12,603 nt of DNA, from NCBI GenBank assembly GCA_964653285.1, contig CAZZEX010000125.1:1-12603 (forward strand), read 5' to 3'. The stretch's first letter is position 1, and the number at the start of each line of letters is the position of its first letter. This document shows positions 5,961 to 12,603 of the stretch, piece after piece. Below the pieces are notes generated by a model. It was not told where the DNA came from and did no database searches. It saw only the letters and a list, made by a program, of their open reading frames with translations. This stretch comes from CAZZEX01 sp964653285. Its GTDB lineage: Bacteria > Chloroflexota > Anaerolineae > B4-G1. The translations under genes were made by a program, and so were the position numbers.

Positions 5961-7148
5961 ATGACTAAGAGGATTGTGAGTCTGGGCGTGGCACTGACTT
6001 TTGTGGCCGTCCTCGTTGCAGGGTGCGCAGGAGGTGGTGCGGTCCCCTACGACGGGGTGATCAAGATCGGCGATGTCGCCCCCCTCACCGGCGACATCCC
6101 CAAGGTAGGGGAGGGAGCCAAGTATTCCCTGGAGATGTGGCTCGAGGACATCGAGGCAGCAGGTGGCCTGGACGTCGGCGGGGTGAAGTACCAGGTCGAA
6201 GTGATTCACGAGGACAACGAGTCCAAGGGCGAGTCCGCCGCCGCGGCGGCGACAAAACTGTGCGTGGAGGACGAGGTTCTGGCGATCATCGGCGCCTATG
6301 CCAGCAAGCAGGCCATCCCCACCGGGGAGGTGGCGGACGCCCAGGAGACACCGTGCATCAGCCCCTGGTCCACGAACCCCCGCACAACGTTAGATCGGCC
6401 CTGGGTCTTCCGCGGCTGCTTCCTCGACCCCTTCCAGGGGCCAGTAGTGGCCAACTTTGTGACTGAGGAATTCGGGTTCACCAAGGCAGCGGTGCTCTAC
6501 GACGTGGCCAGCGACTACCCCAAGGGATTAGCCGAGTTCTTCAAGGCAGCCTGGGAGGATATCCATGGCGCTGGCTCGGTGGTGGCCTTCGAGACCTTCA
6601 CCACCAAGGACCGGGACTTCAGCGCCCAGTTGACCAAGATCAAAGTCTCGGGTGCTGAGTTTTTCTTCACCCCCCAGTACTACGATGAGGTGCCCCTGAT
6701 TGCGAAACAGGCCCATGAACTGGGATTGACCCAGATCATCGTGGGCAGCGACAGTTGGGGCTCGGCAGAACTGATGTCGCTCTGCGGCGACGACTGTGTC
6801 GGGTACTTCTTCAGCACCCACTACGCGGCCGCGGGGGCTAAGGGCGCCACCAAGGAGTTCATTGACCGCTACACCGACAAGTATGGCTACGTCCCGGATG
6901 ATGTGGCGGCTTTGACGTGGGACACGGCGCTGATCGTTCAGAAAGCCATCCAGGATTGCGGCAATCTCACTGGCGACCTCAGTGCGGATCGCAAGTGCAT
7001 CCGCGATGCCCTGGCCAAGATCAAGGACTTCGACGGGATCACGGGCAAGATGACCTTCACTGAGGAGGGTGACCCCATCAAGTGCGCGGTCATCGTCAAG
7101 ATCAACGCGGATCACGAGTTCGAGTTCTACAAGTCGGCTTGCCCGTAA
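5961..7148 (+). CDS. livK: branched-chain/related amino-acid ABC transporter, substrate-binding lipoprotein
   Basis: A 395-residue extracytoplasmic solute-binding protein of the Leu/Ile/Val type (Peripla_BP_6 family). It is anchored by lipid at Cys22 of the lipobox LVAGC after a KR-started hydrophobic signal. Family marks are IKIGDVAPLTGDIPKVGEG near the mature N-terminus, GAYASKQAIPTGEVA (ligand-contact loop), SPWSTNPRTT, then AAVLYD, FFTPQYYDE and GITGKMTF near the end. The ATG at 5961 follows AAGGAGGAGGG and places the signal peptide correctly; the open frame extends upstream to 5799 without protein-like sequence. The mature part has nine further cysteines, several in close pairs (LCGDDC), suggesting disulfides. 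It is first in the operon, behind a long structured leader, and is separated from the permease by a strong hairpin. The symbol is by family and position; the ligand is not shown by the sequence and could be alanine or another small amino acid. Confidence 0.93.
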   Translation: MTKRIVSLGVALTFVAVLVAGCAGGGAVPYDGVIKIGDVAPLTGDIPKVGEGAKYSLEMWLEDIEAAGGLDVGGVKYQVEVIHEDNESKGESAAAAATKLCVEDEVLAIIGAYASKQAIPTGEVADAQETPCISPWSTNPRTTLDRPWVFRGCFLDPFQGPVVANFVTEEFGFTKAAVLYDVASDYPKGLAEFFKAAWEDIHGAGSVVAFETFTTKDRDFSAQLTKIKVSGAEFFFTPQYYDEVPLIAKQAHELGLTQIIVGSDSWGSAELMSLCGDDCVGYFFSTHYAAAGAKGATKEFIDRYTDKYGYVPDDVAALTWDTALIVQKAIQDCGNLTGDLSADRKCIRDALAKIKDFDGITGKMTFTEEGDPIKCAVIVKINADHEFEFYKSACP

Positions 7149-7162
7149 ATTCTCACTACTCA

Positions 7163-7227
7163 AGGGGCTAGTTGCCAGGGGTTGGGTCACGTAGTTTTTG
7201 ATACCTGGTCCCTGGCTTCTAGTCCCT
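7163..7227 (+). repeat. intercistronic 16-bp hairpin between binding protein and permease genes
   Basis: AGGGGCTAG (7163-7171) pairs with CTAGTCCCT (7219-7227) with one G-U. After a 2x2 TT/TT loop, GCCAGGG (7174-7180) pairs perfectly with CCCTGGC (7210-7216). GGT/ACC inside can also pair. No T-run follows, so it is not a classical terminator. It may block 3' decay of, or partly end, the binding-protein transcript, keeping that protein in excess over the permeases. Its text resembles a dispersed intergenic repeat. Confidence 0.6.
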
Positions 7228-7251
7228 CATTCTGAGAGAGGAGGTACGTAG

Positions 7252-8181
7252 GTGACTCTGGCTACGTTTTTTCAACACCTGCTAAACGCCTTACAATGGG
7301 GCAGTTTCTACGCTTTGATCGCCCTGGGCTACTCCATGGTCTACGGTGTCCTGATGCTTTTTAACTTTACTCACGGTGACATCTTTATGGTGGGAGCCTA
7401 CATCGGGTTTTTCGTCTCGAGTGGACTGGTAGCCCTCTCCTCGTTAGGGATCATTGCCCTACCCGGCTGGTTGATCCTGGCGCTGACCATTATCATTGCC
7501 ATGTTCCTGACATCCTTCGTGGGGATGCTCGTCGAAAGGGTGGGATACAGACCACTGCGAGGGGCCCCTCGCGCCTCGGCCGCGATTACCGGTCTGATGA
7601 TAGGGATCGTCCTGGAGACGGGCAACCTGAAACTGCTGGGCGCCCAACGAAGGCACTTTCCCATCCTGATCGAGACGCAGAGTTATCAACTCGGTCCGGT
7701 CACGGTGACCAACACGAAGATCATGATCGTCTTTCTGTCCCTGCTGCTCACGCTCGCTTTGCATCAGTTTGTGCGCAGGACCAAGTGGGGCATGGCGATG
7801 CGGGCTATGGCCTATGACTTCGTCGTCGTCCCCCTGATGGGGGTGCCGCTGAACACCATCGCGGCGTTGACGTTCGGCCTCGGTTCAGCCCTGGCGGCCG
7901 CAGCGGGCATTTTCTTCGGCATCGCCTACCCCATCCTTGAGCCCTACATGGGCCTGCTGGTTGGGTGGAAGGCTTTCGTGGCCGCGATCCTGGGGGGACG
8001 CGGCTCGATCCTGGGAGCGGCGCTGGCCGGCTTCCTGTTGGGATTCATTGAGATATTTGTGGCTGCGGTCTTCCCTTCTACATTGCGCGACGTGATCGCC
8101 TACTCGATCATCCTCATCATTCTGACATTCAGGCCGCATGGTTTCTTCGGTGAGCCTTACAGTGCCCAGCTTAGACTATGA
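7252..8181 (+). CDS. livH: branched-chain amino-acid ABC transporter permease LivH
   Basis: A 309-residue inner-membrane permease, one half of the transmembrane channel with LivM. It is strongly hydrophobic along its length, with about eight membrane helices. Family marks are ALGYSMVYGVLMLFNFTHGD (24-43), the cytoplasmic loop GMAMRAMAYD (180-189) followed by LMGV, and WKAFVAAILGGRGSILGA (239-256), which contacts the ATPases. The start is a GTG at 7252 with AGGAGG (7239-7244) 7 nt upstream; no better ATG exists before the conserved N-terminal helix. It follows the binding-protein gene after 103 nt containing a hairpin and precedes livM by 51 nt. Confidence 0.95.
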   Translation: MTLATFFQHLLNALQWGSFYALIALGYSMVYGVLMLFNFTHGDIFMVGAYIGFFVSSGLVALSSLGIIALPGWLILALTIIIAMFLTSFVGMLVERVGYRPLRGAPRASAAITGLMIGIVLETGNLKLLGAQRRHFPILIETQSYQLGPVTVTNTKIMIVFLSLLLTLALHQFVRRTKWGMAMRAMAYDFVVVPLMGVPLNTIAALTFGLGSALAAAAGIFFGIAYPILEPYMGLLVGWKAFVAAILGGRGSILGAALAGFLLGFIEIFVAAVFPSTLRDVIAYSIILIILTFRPHGFFGEPYSAQLRL

Positions 8182-8232
8182 TCCGAGGTAGCCACGAGGT
8201 GCATATGATCAATAAAGTAAGGAGAAACTGAG

Positions 8233-9555
8233 ATGGAAGTGCGAGGGAGCACTGTACAGCCTGCGGAAGCGATAGCCAGAAACACGTTGCTCGTGAAGGT
8301 CCGGTCGCAGTTAGCCCAGATTCCACTGTTGGGTTGGCTCTTCGGGACCCTCACTGCAATGGCGATCGAGCAAGTCGCGGGCCGCTTATTGGCTCGAGCG
8401 CTCGGCCTGTCCGGCGTCCCCGGCCTGTTCGGCCTGCGGATCATGCTGACCAAGCCGGCGCTGATTCCCAGTGCAGTGGCTTACGTCCTCCTGGTCTATG
8501 CCCTGCCGACCTTGATCGTCGCCCGCTTGAGCGCTCCCCTGGCCAACAGGCTGGCCAAACTGCTTCTCGACAGGTTCCCACTCTGGGTCTCGCTGGTCGT
8601 TCACCTGGGATTACTCTACGCCACGCTGCATTTGTGGGGCGGCACCAGCGCCTACCGCATGCTCTTTCTGAGCTTCATTTTTATATCCATCATCCTCACC
8701 CTCAGCCTGAACCTGGTGAATGGCTATATGGGGGAGTTTTCTTGCTCTCACCCTGGATTCATGGCGATGGGGGCCTACGTCGCTTCGATCTTGACCGTCT
8801 TGTTCTTTGTCCAAGACGACGTCTTCGGGGCTCCGCTTCTGCCCCCGGCACTGGGGCCATTCTTGTTCCCCCTCGCGCTGATCGGCGGCGGGTTGGTGGC
8901 CGCTGTGGGAGCCTTGTTGGTAGCCATCCCCTCCTTCCGAACCAGAGGTGATTATCTGGCCATCATTTCCCTGGCGTTCCTGTTCATCGTCAAGAGCGTG
9001 ATTGAGAACCTGGAAATCATCGGCGGTCCTCGCGGCCTCATGAACCAGCCGAAGTGGGCCAATCTACCCACCGTGTTTGCTTGGACGGCGATCTGCGTGT
9101 GGACGATCTACAACTTCACGCGTTCTACGATTGGCAAGGCGGCCTGCGCGGTACGAGATGACGAAACCGCCGCCGGTACCATGACCATCAATACCCGTCG
9201 CACAAAGATGGTGACCTTCCTCTTCGCTGCCTTCTGGGCCGGAGTCGCGGGGGGGCTCTTCGCCCACGTGATGGGCTACATCAATCCAGGCACCTTTGAC
9301 GTAAAGAAACTCAGCGAGGTGCTGGCGATGGTCTATCTGGGCGGGTTGAACTCGGTCGTCGGTTCCATCGCTGGCGCGTTTGGCATCCAGCTCCTGATGG
9401 AGGTGCTGCGTCCTTTGGAGCTCTTCAAGTGGATCGTGATCCCTGTGCTACTCATCGTCCTCATGATCCTGCGTCCAACGGGCCTGATCGCTTTCACGGA
9501 AGTCAACGTCGAGGATCTCCTGAAGCCCCGGCAAAAACTGGAGAAAGGGAGGTGA
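8233..9555 (+). CDS. livM: branched-chain amino-acid ABC transporter permease LivM
   Basis: A 440-residue partner permease. The conserved core starts near residue 150: LSLNLVNGYMGEFSCSHPGF (157-176) then MAMGAY, later SFRTRGDYLAIISLAFLF, then GGPRGL, and the cytoplasmic loop VRDDETAAGTMTINT (307-321), which couples to the ATP-binding subunits. Many LivM proteins have this core within the first 50 residues; here about 110 extra residues precede it, with hydrophobic stretches near 31-45, 80-96 and 117-133 and basic stretches between. E. coli LivM also has an N-terminal extension, so this is an unusual but not unique form. AAGGAG (8219-8224) lies 8 nt before the ATG at 8233. The stop is 3 nt before livG, whose ribosome binding site lies within the livM end. 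Confidence 0.94.
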   Translation: MEVRGSTVQPAEAIARNTLLVKVRSQLAQIPLLGWLFGTLTAMAIEQVAGRLLARALGLSGVPGLFGLRIMLTKPALIPSAVAYVLLVYALPTLIVARLSAPLANRLAKLLLDRFPLWVSLVVHLGLLYATLHLWGGTSAYRMLFLSFIFISIILTLSLNLVNGYMGEFSCSHPGFMAMGAYVASILTVLFFVQDDVFGAPLLPPALGPFLFPLALIGGGLVAAVGALLVAIPSFRTRGDYLAIISLAFLFIVKSVIENLEIIGGPRGLMNQPKWANLPTVFAWTAICVWTIYNFTRSTIGKAACAVRDDETAAGTMTINTRRTKMVTFLFAAFWAGVAGGLFAHVMGYINPGTFDVKKLSEVLAMVYLGGLNSVVGSIAGAFGIQLLMEVLRPLELFKWIVIPVLLIVLMILRPTGLIAFTEVNVEDLLKPRQKLEKGR

Positions 9556-9558
9556 GGC

Positions 9559-10329
9559 ATGCCCCTGCTTCAAGTCAATAACATGACCCATTACTTCGGT
9601 GGCTTGCGGGCCGTTTACAACTATCAACTGGAGATAGATAAAGGCCAGTTGAGAGGGCTGATCGGGCCTAACGGGGCGGGAAAGACCACCATCTTCAACC
9701 TTATCACGGGTATCTACCAGCCCACCGAGGGAGAGATCCTCTTGGAGAGCAAGAATCTGGTAGGGCTGCAACCCTACGATATCGCCGCCATGGGCGTTTG
9801 CAGGACTTTCCAGAACCTGCGCCTGTGGAGGCACATGACTGTCTTCGATCACGTGAGGCTGGCCCGCTATTCGAAACTTCACTATGGATTGATCGGAGCC
9901 TTCCTCGGCACGGCTCGACGCCACAGGGAAGAGGCCGAGAGCGAAAAGATGGCTTATGAACTTTTGGAGATGTTGGGGATCAGCCACTACGCGGACGAGA
10001 TAGTGACCAATCTGCCCTACGGTGTCCAGAGAAAAGTGGAGATGGCCAGGGCGGTGGCTTCTGAACCCAACCTGTTGCTCCTGGATGAGCCCACGGCCGG
10101 GATGAACCCAGAAGAGATGCTGGAGATGATGGGGGTCATCCGACAGATACGAGACGAGTTAGGACCGGCCATTCTCCTCATCGAGCACAGGATGAAAGTG
10201 GCTATGGAACTTTGCGAGACCATTCAGGCCATAGACTTCGGAGAGTTAATAGCGGAGGGCACGCCGGAGGAAATACGAAACAATCCCAGGGTAATTGATG
10301 CCTATCTGGGCAAAGAGGAGGTGACCTGA
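9559..10329 (+). CDS. livG: branched-chain amino-acid ABC transporter ATP-binding protein LivG
   Basis: A 256-residue cytoplasmic ATPase that pairs with LivF and drives import through LivHM. Walker A is GPNGAGKTT (36-44). The Q-loop lies in VCRTFQNLRLW, typical of LivG. The signature is LPYGVQRKVEMARAVA (from 152). Walker B is LLLLDEPTAGMNP with Asp176 and Glu177. The H-loop is LIEHRM with His210. The signature reads LPYGVQ where LSYGxQ is usual for LivG; Ser to Pro at that place is uncommon but the essential Gly and Gln stay. The length fits the family (about 255). AGGGAGG precedes the ATG by 6 nt, and the stop overlaps the livF start (TGATG), so the two ATPases are translationally coupled. 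Confidence 0.96.
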   Translation: MPLLQVNNMTHYFGGLRAVYNYQLEIDKGQLRGLIGPNGAGKTTIFNLITGIYQPTEGEILLESKNLVGLQPYDIAAMGVCRTFQNLRLWRHMTVFDHVRLARYSKLHYGLIGAFLGTARRHREEAESEKMAYELLEMLGISHYADEIVTNLPYGVQRKVEMARAVASEPNLLLLDEPTAGMNPEEMLEMMGVIRQIRDELGPAILLIEHRMKVAMELCETIQAIDFGELIAEGTPEEIRNNPRVIDAYLGKEEVT

Positions 10330-11042
10330 TGCTGCTATCGGTAGAGAATCTCAGAGTTTCCTACGGGGGGATCAGGGCCCTCCATGGCATCAGTTTCCAG
10401 GTAGATGAAGGTGAGATCGTATGTATGATCGGGGCCAACGGGGCTGGCAAGAGCACTACGCTGAGAGCAATATCCCGCCTGGTCCCTGTCGAATCGGGAA
10501 CCAGGATGACCTACAAAGGGGAAGACCTGCTCAAGTATCGCGCCGATAAAGTGGTCAGCGAACTTGGTATCTCCCATGTCCCCGAAGGAAGGCGCTTGTT
10601 CGGCAACCTGACGGTTATGGAGAACCTGCGCCTGGCCACCTTTGCCCGCGAGAATGGCAAAGATATTGAGCGGGACCTTGAGCGGGTGTTCTCCCTCTTC
10701 CCACGGCTGGCCGAAAGGAAGACCCAGAAAGCCGGGACATTGAGCGGGGGTGAACAGCAGATGCTGGCTGTCGGCAGGGCGTTTATGAGCGGAAGAAAAG
10801 TAATGCTCCTGGACGAACCTTCCATGGGATTGGCCCCTCTGCTGATGGCAGACGTATTCAAAGTGCTGAAGGAGATCAATCAGGAGGGAACGACGATTCT
10901 TCTCGTGGAGCAGAACGCCCGTATGGCACTGCAGTTCGCGCGGCGGGGCTACGTGCTGGAAACTGGAAGCGTCGTCCTGGAAGGGGCATCGGCGGAACTG
11001 GCCGCCAACCCGGAGGTGAAGAAGGCTTACCTGGGCGGGTGA
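10329..11042 (+). CDS. livF: branched-chain amino-acid ABC transporter ATP-binding protein LivF
   Basis: A 237-residue ATPase, partner of LivG. Walker A is GANGAGKST (35-43). PEGRRLFGNLTVMENL is a strong LivF mark. The signature is LSGGEQQMLAVGRAFMS (from 138), and Walker B is VMLLDEPSMGLAP with Asp162 and Glu163. Where many ABC proteins have the H-loop histidine, it reads LLVEQNA, which is the normal LivF form. The C-terminal AYLGG is typical. The ATG at 10329 shares its A with the livG stop. It is the last gene of the transporter operon; a terminator follows about 50 nt after the stop. Confidence 0.96.
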   Translation: MLLSVENLRVSYGGIRALHGISFQVDEGEIVCMIGANGAGKSTTLRAISRLVPVESGTRMTYKGEDLLKYRADKVVSELGISHVPEGRRLFGNLTVMENLRLATFARENGKDIERDLERVFSLFPRLAERKTQKAGTLSGGEQQMLAVGRAFMSGRKVMLLDEPSMGLAPLLMADVFKVLKEINQEGTTILLVEQNARMALQFARRGYVLETGSVVLEGASAELAANPEVKKAYLGG

Positions 11043-11047
11043 TTCTC

Positions 11048-11082
11048 AGGATGCAGGATGCAGGATGCAAGATACAGGATGC
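11048..11082. repeat. five tandem copies of a 7-bp repeat (AGGATGC)
   Basis: AGGATGC occurs at 11048, 11055, 11062 and 11076, with a diverged copy AAGATAC at 11069. The 35-bp array lies between the livF stop and the terminator. It looks like a simple-sequence dispersed element; no coding or binding role is evident. Confidence 0.8.
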
Positions 11083-11090
11083 AAGAGATG

Positions 11091-11120
11091 GCCCCCTCGT
11101 CTTAGGCGCAGGGGGCTTTT
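11091..11120 (+). terminator. rho-independent terminator of the transporter operon
   Basis: GCCCCCT (11091-11097) pairs with AGGGGGC (11110-11116) across a 12-nt loop, followed at once by TTTT (11117-11120). The stem is very GC-rich; the T-tract is short. The location, about 50 nt after the livF stop and 50 nt before alr, fits the end of the operon. Confidence 0.7.
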
Positions 11121-11170
11121 GCATGAAATCCGTTTAATCCTGCCAATCCGTGTTCTTTAGGAGCGTGAAC

Positions 11171-12328
11171 GTGGAACTGGACGACATTCTGACCTGGGCG
11201 GAGATTGATCTGGACGCCATCGCCTTCAACGCCGCTGGCCTGAAGGCCCGCGCCGGGGGGAAAGCGGAACTGATGGTCACCGTCAAAGCCAACGCTTACG
11301 GCCACGGGGCGGTGCCGGTGGCGCGGGCGGCGCTGGGGGGCGGCGCCACGCGCCTGGCAGTACACCGCACACTGGAGGGCGTGCAACTGCGCCAGGCGGG
11401 TATCACTGCCCCCACCCTCATCATGGGCTACACCCTGCCCGCCGAGTCGGAGCGCGTCGTGCGCTGGGACCTGACCCCGACGGTCAACAGCGAGGTGCAG
11501 GCCGAATCGCTGTCGGCGGCGGCAGTGGCCGCAGACAAACTGCTGCCCATCCACCTCAAAGTGGACACCGGCATGGGCCGCTACGGCCTCCTGCCGGACG
11601 AGGTGCTGGATTTCGTGCGCTTCCTGAGCAATCTGCCGGGCCTGGCTCTGGAGGGGTTGTATACGCACCACGCCGTGGCTGACCTGGCCGACAAGACCTT
11701 CACCCGCCGCCAGTTCAGTATCTACATGGACGTGGTAAAACAATTGGAGGTGGCGGGCTTCACCTTTCCCCTCAAACACGTGTCCAACAGCGCCACCACG
11801 CTTGATTTGCCGGAGATGGCGCTGGACATGGTACGCTGTGGCATCGCTCTGTACGGTTTGCGCCCTTCGGACGAGGTAGAGCCAGCCATTCCACTGCATC
11901 CGGCTCTGACGCTCAAGAGCCGGGTGGCCCGCGTGCGCACGTTGCCCGCCGGGGCCAGCATCAGTTACGGCCGGACGTACATTACCGACAAGCCCACGTG
12001 CGTGGCGCTCGTCCCCGTCGGTTACGGCGACGGTTACCATCGCATCCTCTCCAACCGGGGCGCGGTCCTCGTCCACGGTCAGCGAGCACCCATCGTCGGG
12101 CGCGTGTGTATGGACCAGTTCGTCGTGGACGTCAGCCACATCCCGGCCGTCCAGTTACACGACGAGGTGGTGTTGATCGGATGGCAGGGGGAGAGGCACA
12201 TCCCGGCCGAGGAGGTCGCCCGCTGGGCCGAGACGATCAACTACGAGGTGACCACCAGCCTGTTGCCACGGGTGGTGCGCGTCTATCTGAGGGGAGGAAA
12301 GGAAGTTGGTAGATTGGGGAACTGGTAA
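11171..12328 (+). CDS. alr: alanine racemase
   Basis: PLP-dependent alanine racemase (L-alanine to D-alanine for peptidoglycan), cytoplasmic. The N-terminal TIM barrel carries the PLP lysine Lys39 in VKANAYGHG. The C-terminal beta domain brings the catalytic Tyr266 (SISYGRTY) and the VGRVCMDQFVVDVS strand. WAEIDLDAIAFN, HLKVDTGMGRYGL and VRCGIALYG are further family marks. I chose the GTG at 11171 (385 residues) because AGGAG (11159-11163) lies exactly 7 nt upstream; an in-frame GTG at 11150 would add seven unconserved residues. The last residues (GRLGNW) are encoded by a short repeat that also supplies the stop. No clear promoter is seen in the 50 nt after the terminator, so it may depend on read-through or on a weak promoter. 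Confidence 0.95.
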   Translation: MELDDILTWAEIDLDAIAFNAAGLKARAGGKAELMVTVKANAYGHGAVPVARAALGGGATRLAVHRTLEGVQLRQAGITAPTLIMGYTLPAESERVVRWDLTPTVNSEVQAESLSAAAVAADKLLPIHLKVDTGMGRYGLLPDEVLDFVRFLSNLPGLALEGLYTHHAVADLADKTFTRRQFSIYMDVVKQLEVAGFTFPLKHVSNSATTLDLPEMALDMVRCGIALYGLRPSDEVEPAIPLHPALTLKSRVARVRTLPAGASISYGRTYITDKPTCVALVPVGYGDGYHRILSNRGAVLVHGQRAPIVGRVCMDQFVVDVSHIPAVQLHDEVVLIGWQGERHIPAEEVARWAETINYEVTTSLLPRVVRVYLRGGKEVGRLGNW

Positions 12329-12335
12329 ATTGGGG
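12307..12335. repeat. two copies of a 13-bp repeat spanning the alr stop codon
   Basis: TGGTAGATTGGGG (12307-12319) and TGGTAAATTGGGG (12323-12335) differ at one base and have a 16-bp period. The second copy contributes the TAA stop of alr (12326-12328), so the racemase C-terminus appears to have been replaced or extended by a dispersed repeat. Confidence 0.6.
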
Positions 12336-12375
12336 CGTGGAAGGGCTTGTTCTGTGGCGCAAGAGCGAAATGCGG

Positions 12376-12381
12376 TATAAT
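12376..12381 (+). promoter_or_regulatory. consensus -10 element before the DUF433 gene
   Basis: A perfect TATAAT lies 24 nt before the ATG at 12405. The -35 region at 17-nt spacing reads TGTGGC, which is poor, so the promoter may be weak or need an activator or the gene's own product. The leader would be only about 17 nt and include AGGAG (12391-12395). Confidence 0.45.
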
Positions 12382-12404
12382 GGAAGGGAGAGGAGATATA
12401 GTTG

Positions 12405-12603
12405 ATGAGACGTATCGTGTGCAATCCCAACATCCTAGGAGGTAAGCCCATCGTTCGCGGCACGCGCATCTCTGTCCAGTTTCTCCTGGAACTTCTCAGC
12501 GCCGGGATGTCCATCATGCATGCTTCCAGGTCTCATCCTTACCTGCAAATCGTGGACTATCTGAGTTGGGCAGTGTACGTCAAGTGGACACGTGCGGAGC
12601 GGC
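12405..12603 (+). CDS. DUF433 domain protein (antitoxin-like), cut by the window end
   Basis: The first 66 codons of a DUF433 protein. The N-terminus reads NPNILGGKPIVRGTRISVQF then LLELLSAGMSI, which is the diagnostic part of the family. The second half (SHPYLQIVDYLSWAVY) keeps the usual Pro, Leu and Asp positions but is otherwise well diverged. DUF433 proteins resemble winged-helix VapB-type antitoxins and often precede a PIN-like (DUF5615) toxin gene. Any such partner would lie beyond the window. AGGAG (12391-12395) lies 9 nt before the ATG at 12405; a TTG at 12402 is also in frame. Confidence 0.8.
   Translation, partial: MRRIVCNPNILGGKPIVRGTRISVQFLLELLSAGMSIMHASRSHPYLQIVDYLSWAVYVKWTRAER

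Noticed and set aside
8205..8231. Eight-codon leader ORF (MINKVRRN) before livM
   Set aside because: A GAGGT precedes its ATG and it overlaps the livM ribosome binding site, but it is too short and unsupported. Its first 13 bases also occur at the PAS start (2256), which looks like coincidence.
11102..12139. 345-codon open frame on the minus strand
   Set aside because: It is antisense to alanine racemase, whose plus-strand product is fully recognisable; the minus product has no family features and reflects GC-rich codon bias.

Overview
The window looks like a piece of a bacterial chromosome of moderately high GC, most likely a member of the Chloroflexota (Anaerolineae-like). This is an inference. 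It rests on the gene families (a DUF5674 protein, a DUF433 protein, a Liv-type amino-acid ABC transporter) and on the short, degenerate dispersed repeats between genes. No rRNA, tRNA, CRISPR array, phage gene or intact insertion sequence was seen.

Layout: (1) 1-890 is a decaying margin. It holds a 5'-truncated ribokinase on the minus strand, hairpin repeats, and a good sigma70-type promoter facing right. (2) 891-3798 is a rightward run of a DUF362 protein with a C-terminal membrane tail, a stand-alone PAS-domain protein, and alanine dehydrogenase (ald). (3) 3801-3875 seems to be the last codons of a lost aminotransferase. A tight two-gene unit follows (DUF5674 plus an unrecognised 122-residue protein, overlapping by ATGA). 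(4) 4622-5458, on the minus strand, encodes a membrane-anchored SUMF1/FGE-sulfatase-fold protein without the catalytic cysteine pair. (5) 5459-5960 is a divergent control region. Two back-to-back promoters each read TTGACA-N17-TACAAT, and a long leader contains a perfect 14-bp inverted repeat enclosing 95 nt. (6) 5961-11042 is a complete branched-chain or related amino-acid ABC transporter: lipoprotein binding protein, two permeases and two ATPases, ended by a terminator at 11091-11120. (7) 11171-12328 is alanine racemase. (8) 12405 to the end is the start of a DUF433 protein, cut by the window edge.

How the genes may work together: alanine dehydrogenase, an amino-acid importer and alanine racemase lie within 10 kb. 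This suggests handling of L-/D-alanine or related amino acids: uptake, deamination to pyruvate plus ammonia and NADH, and D-alanine for the wall. That link is inferred from proximity only, because ald, the transporter and alr are separate transcription units. The least explained element is the structured leader at about 5649-5960.
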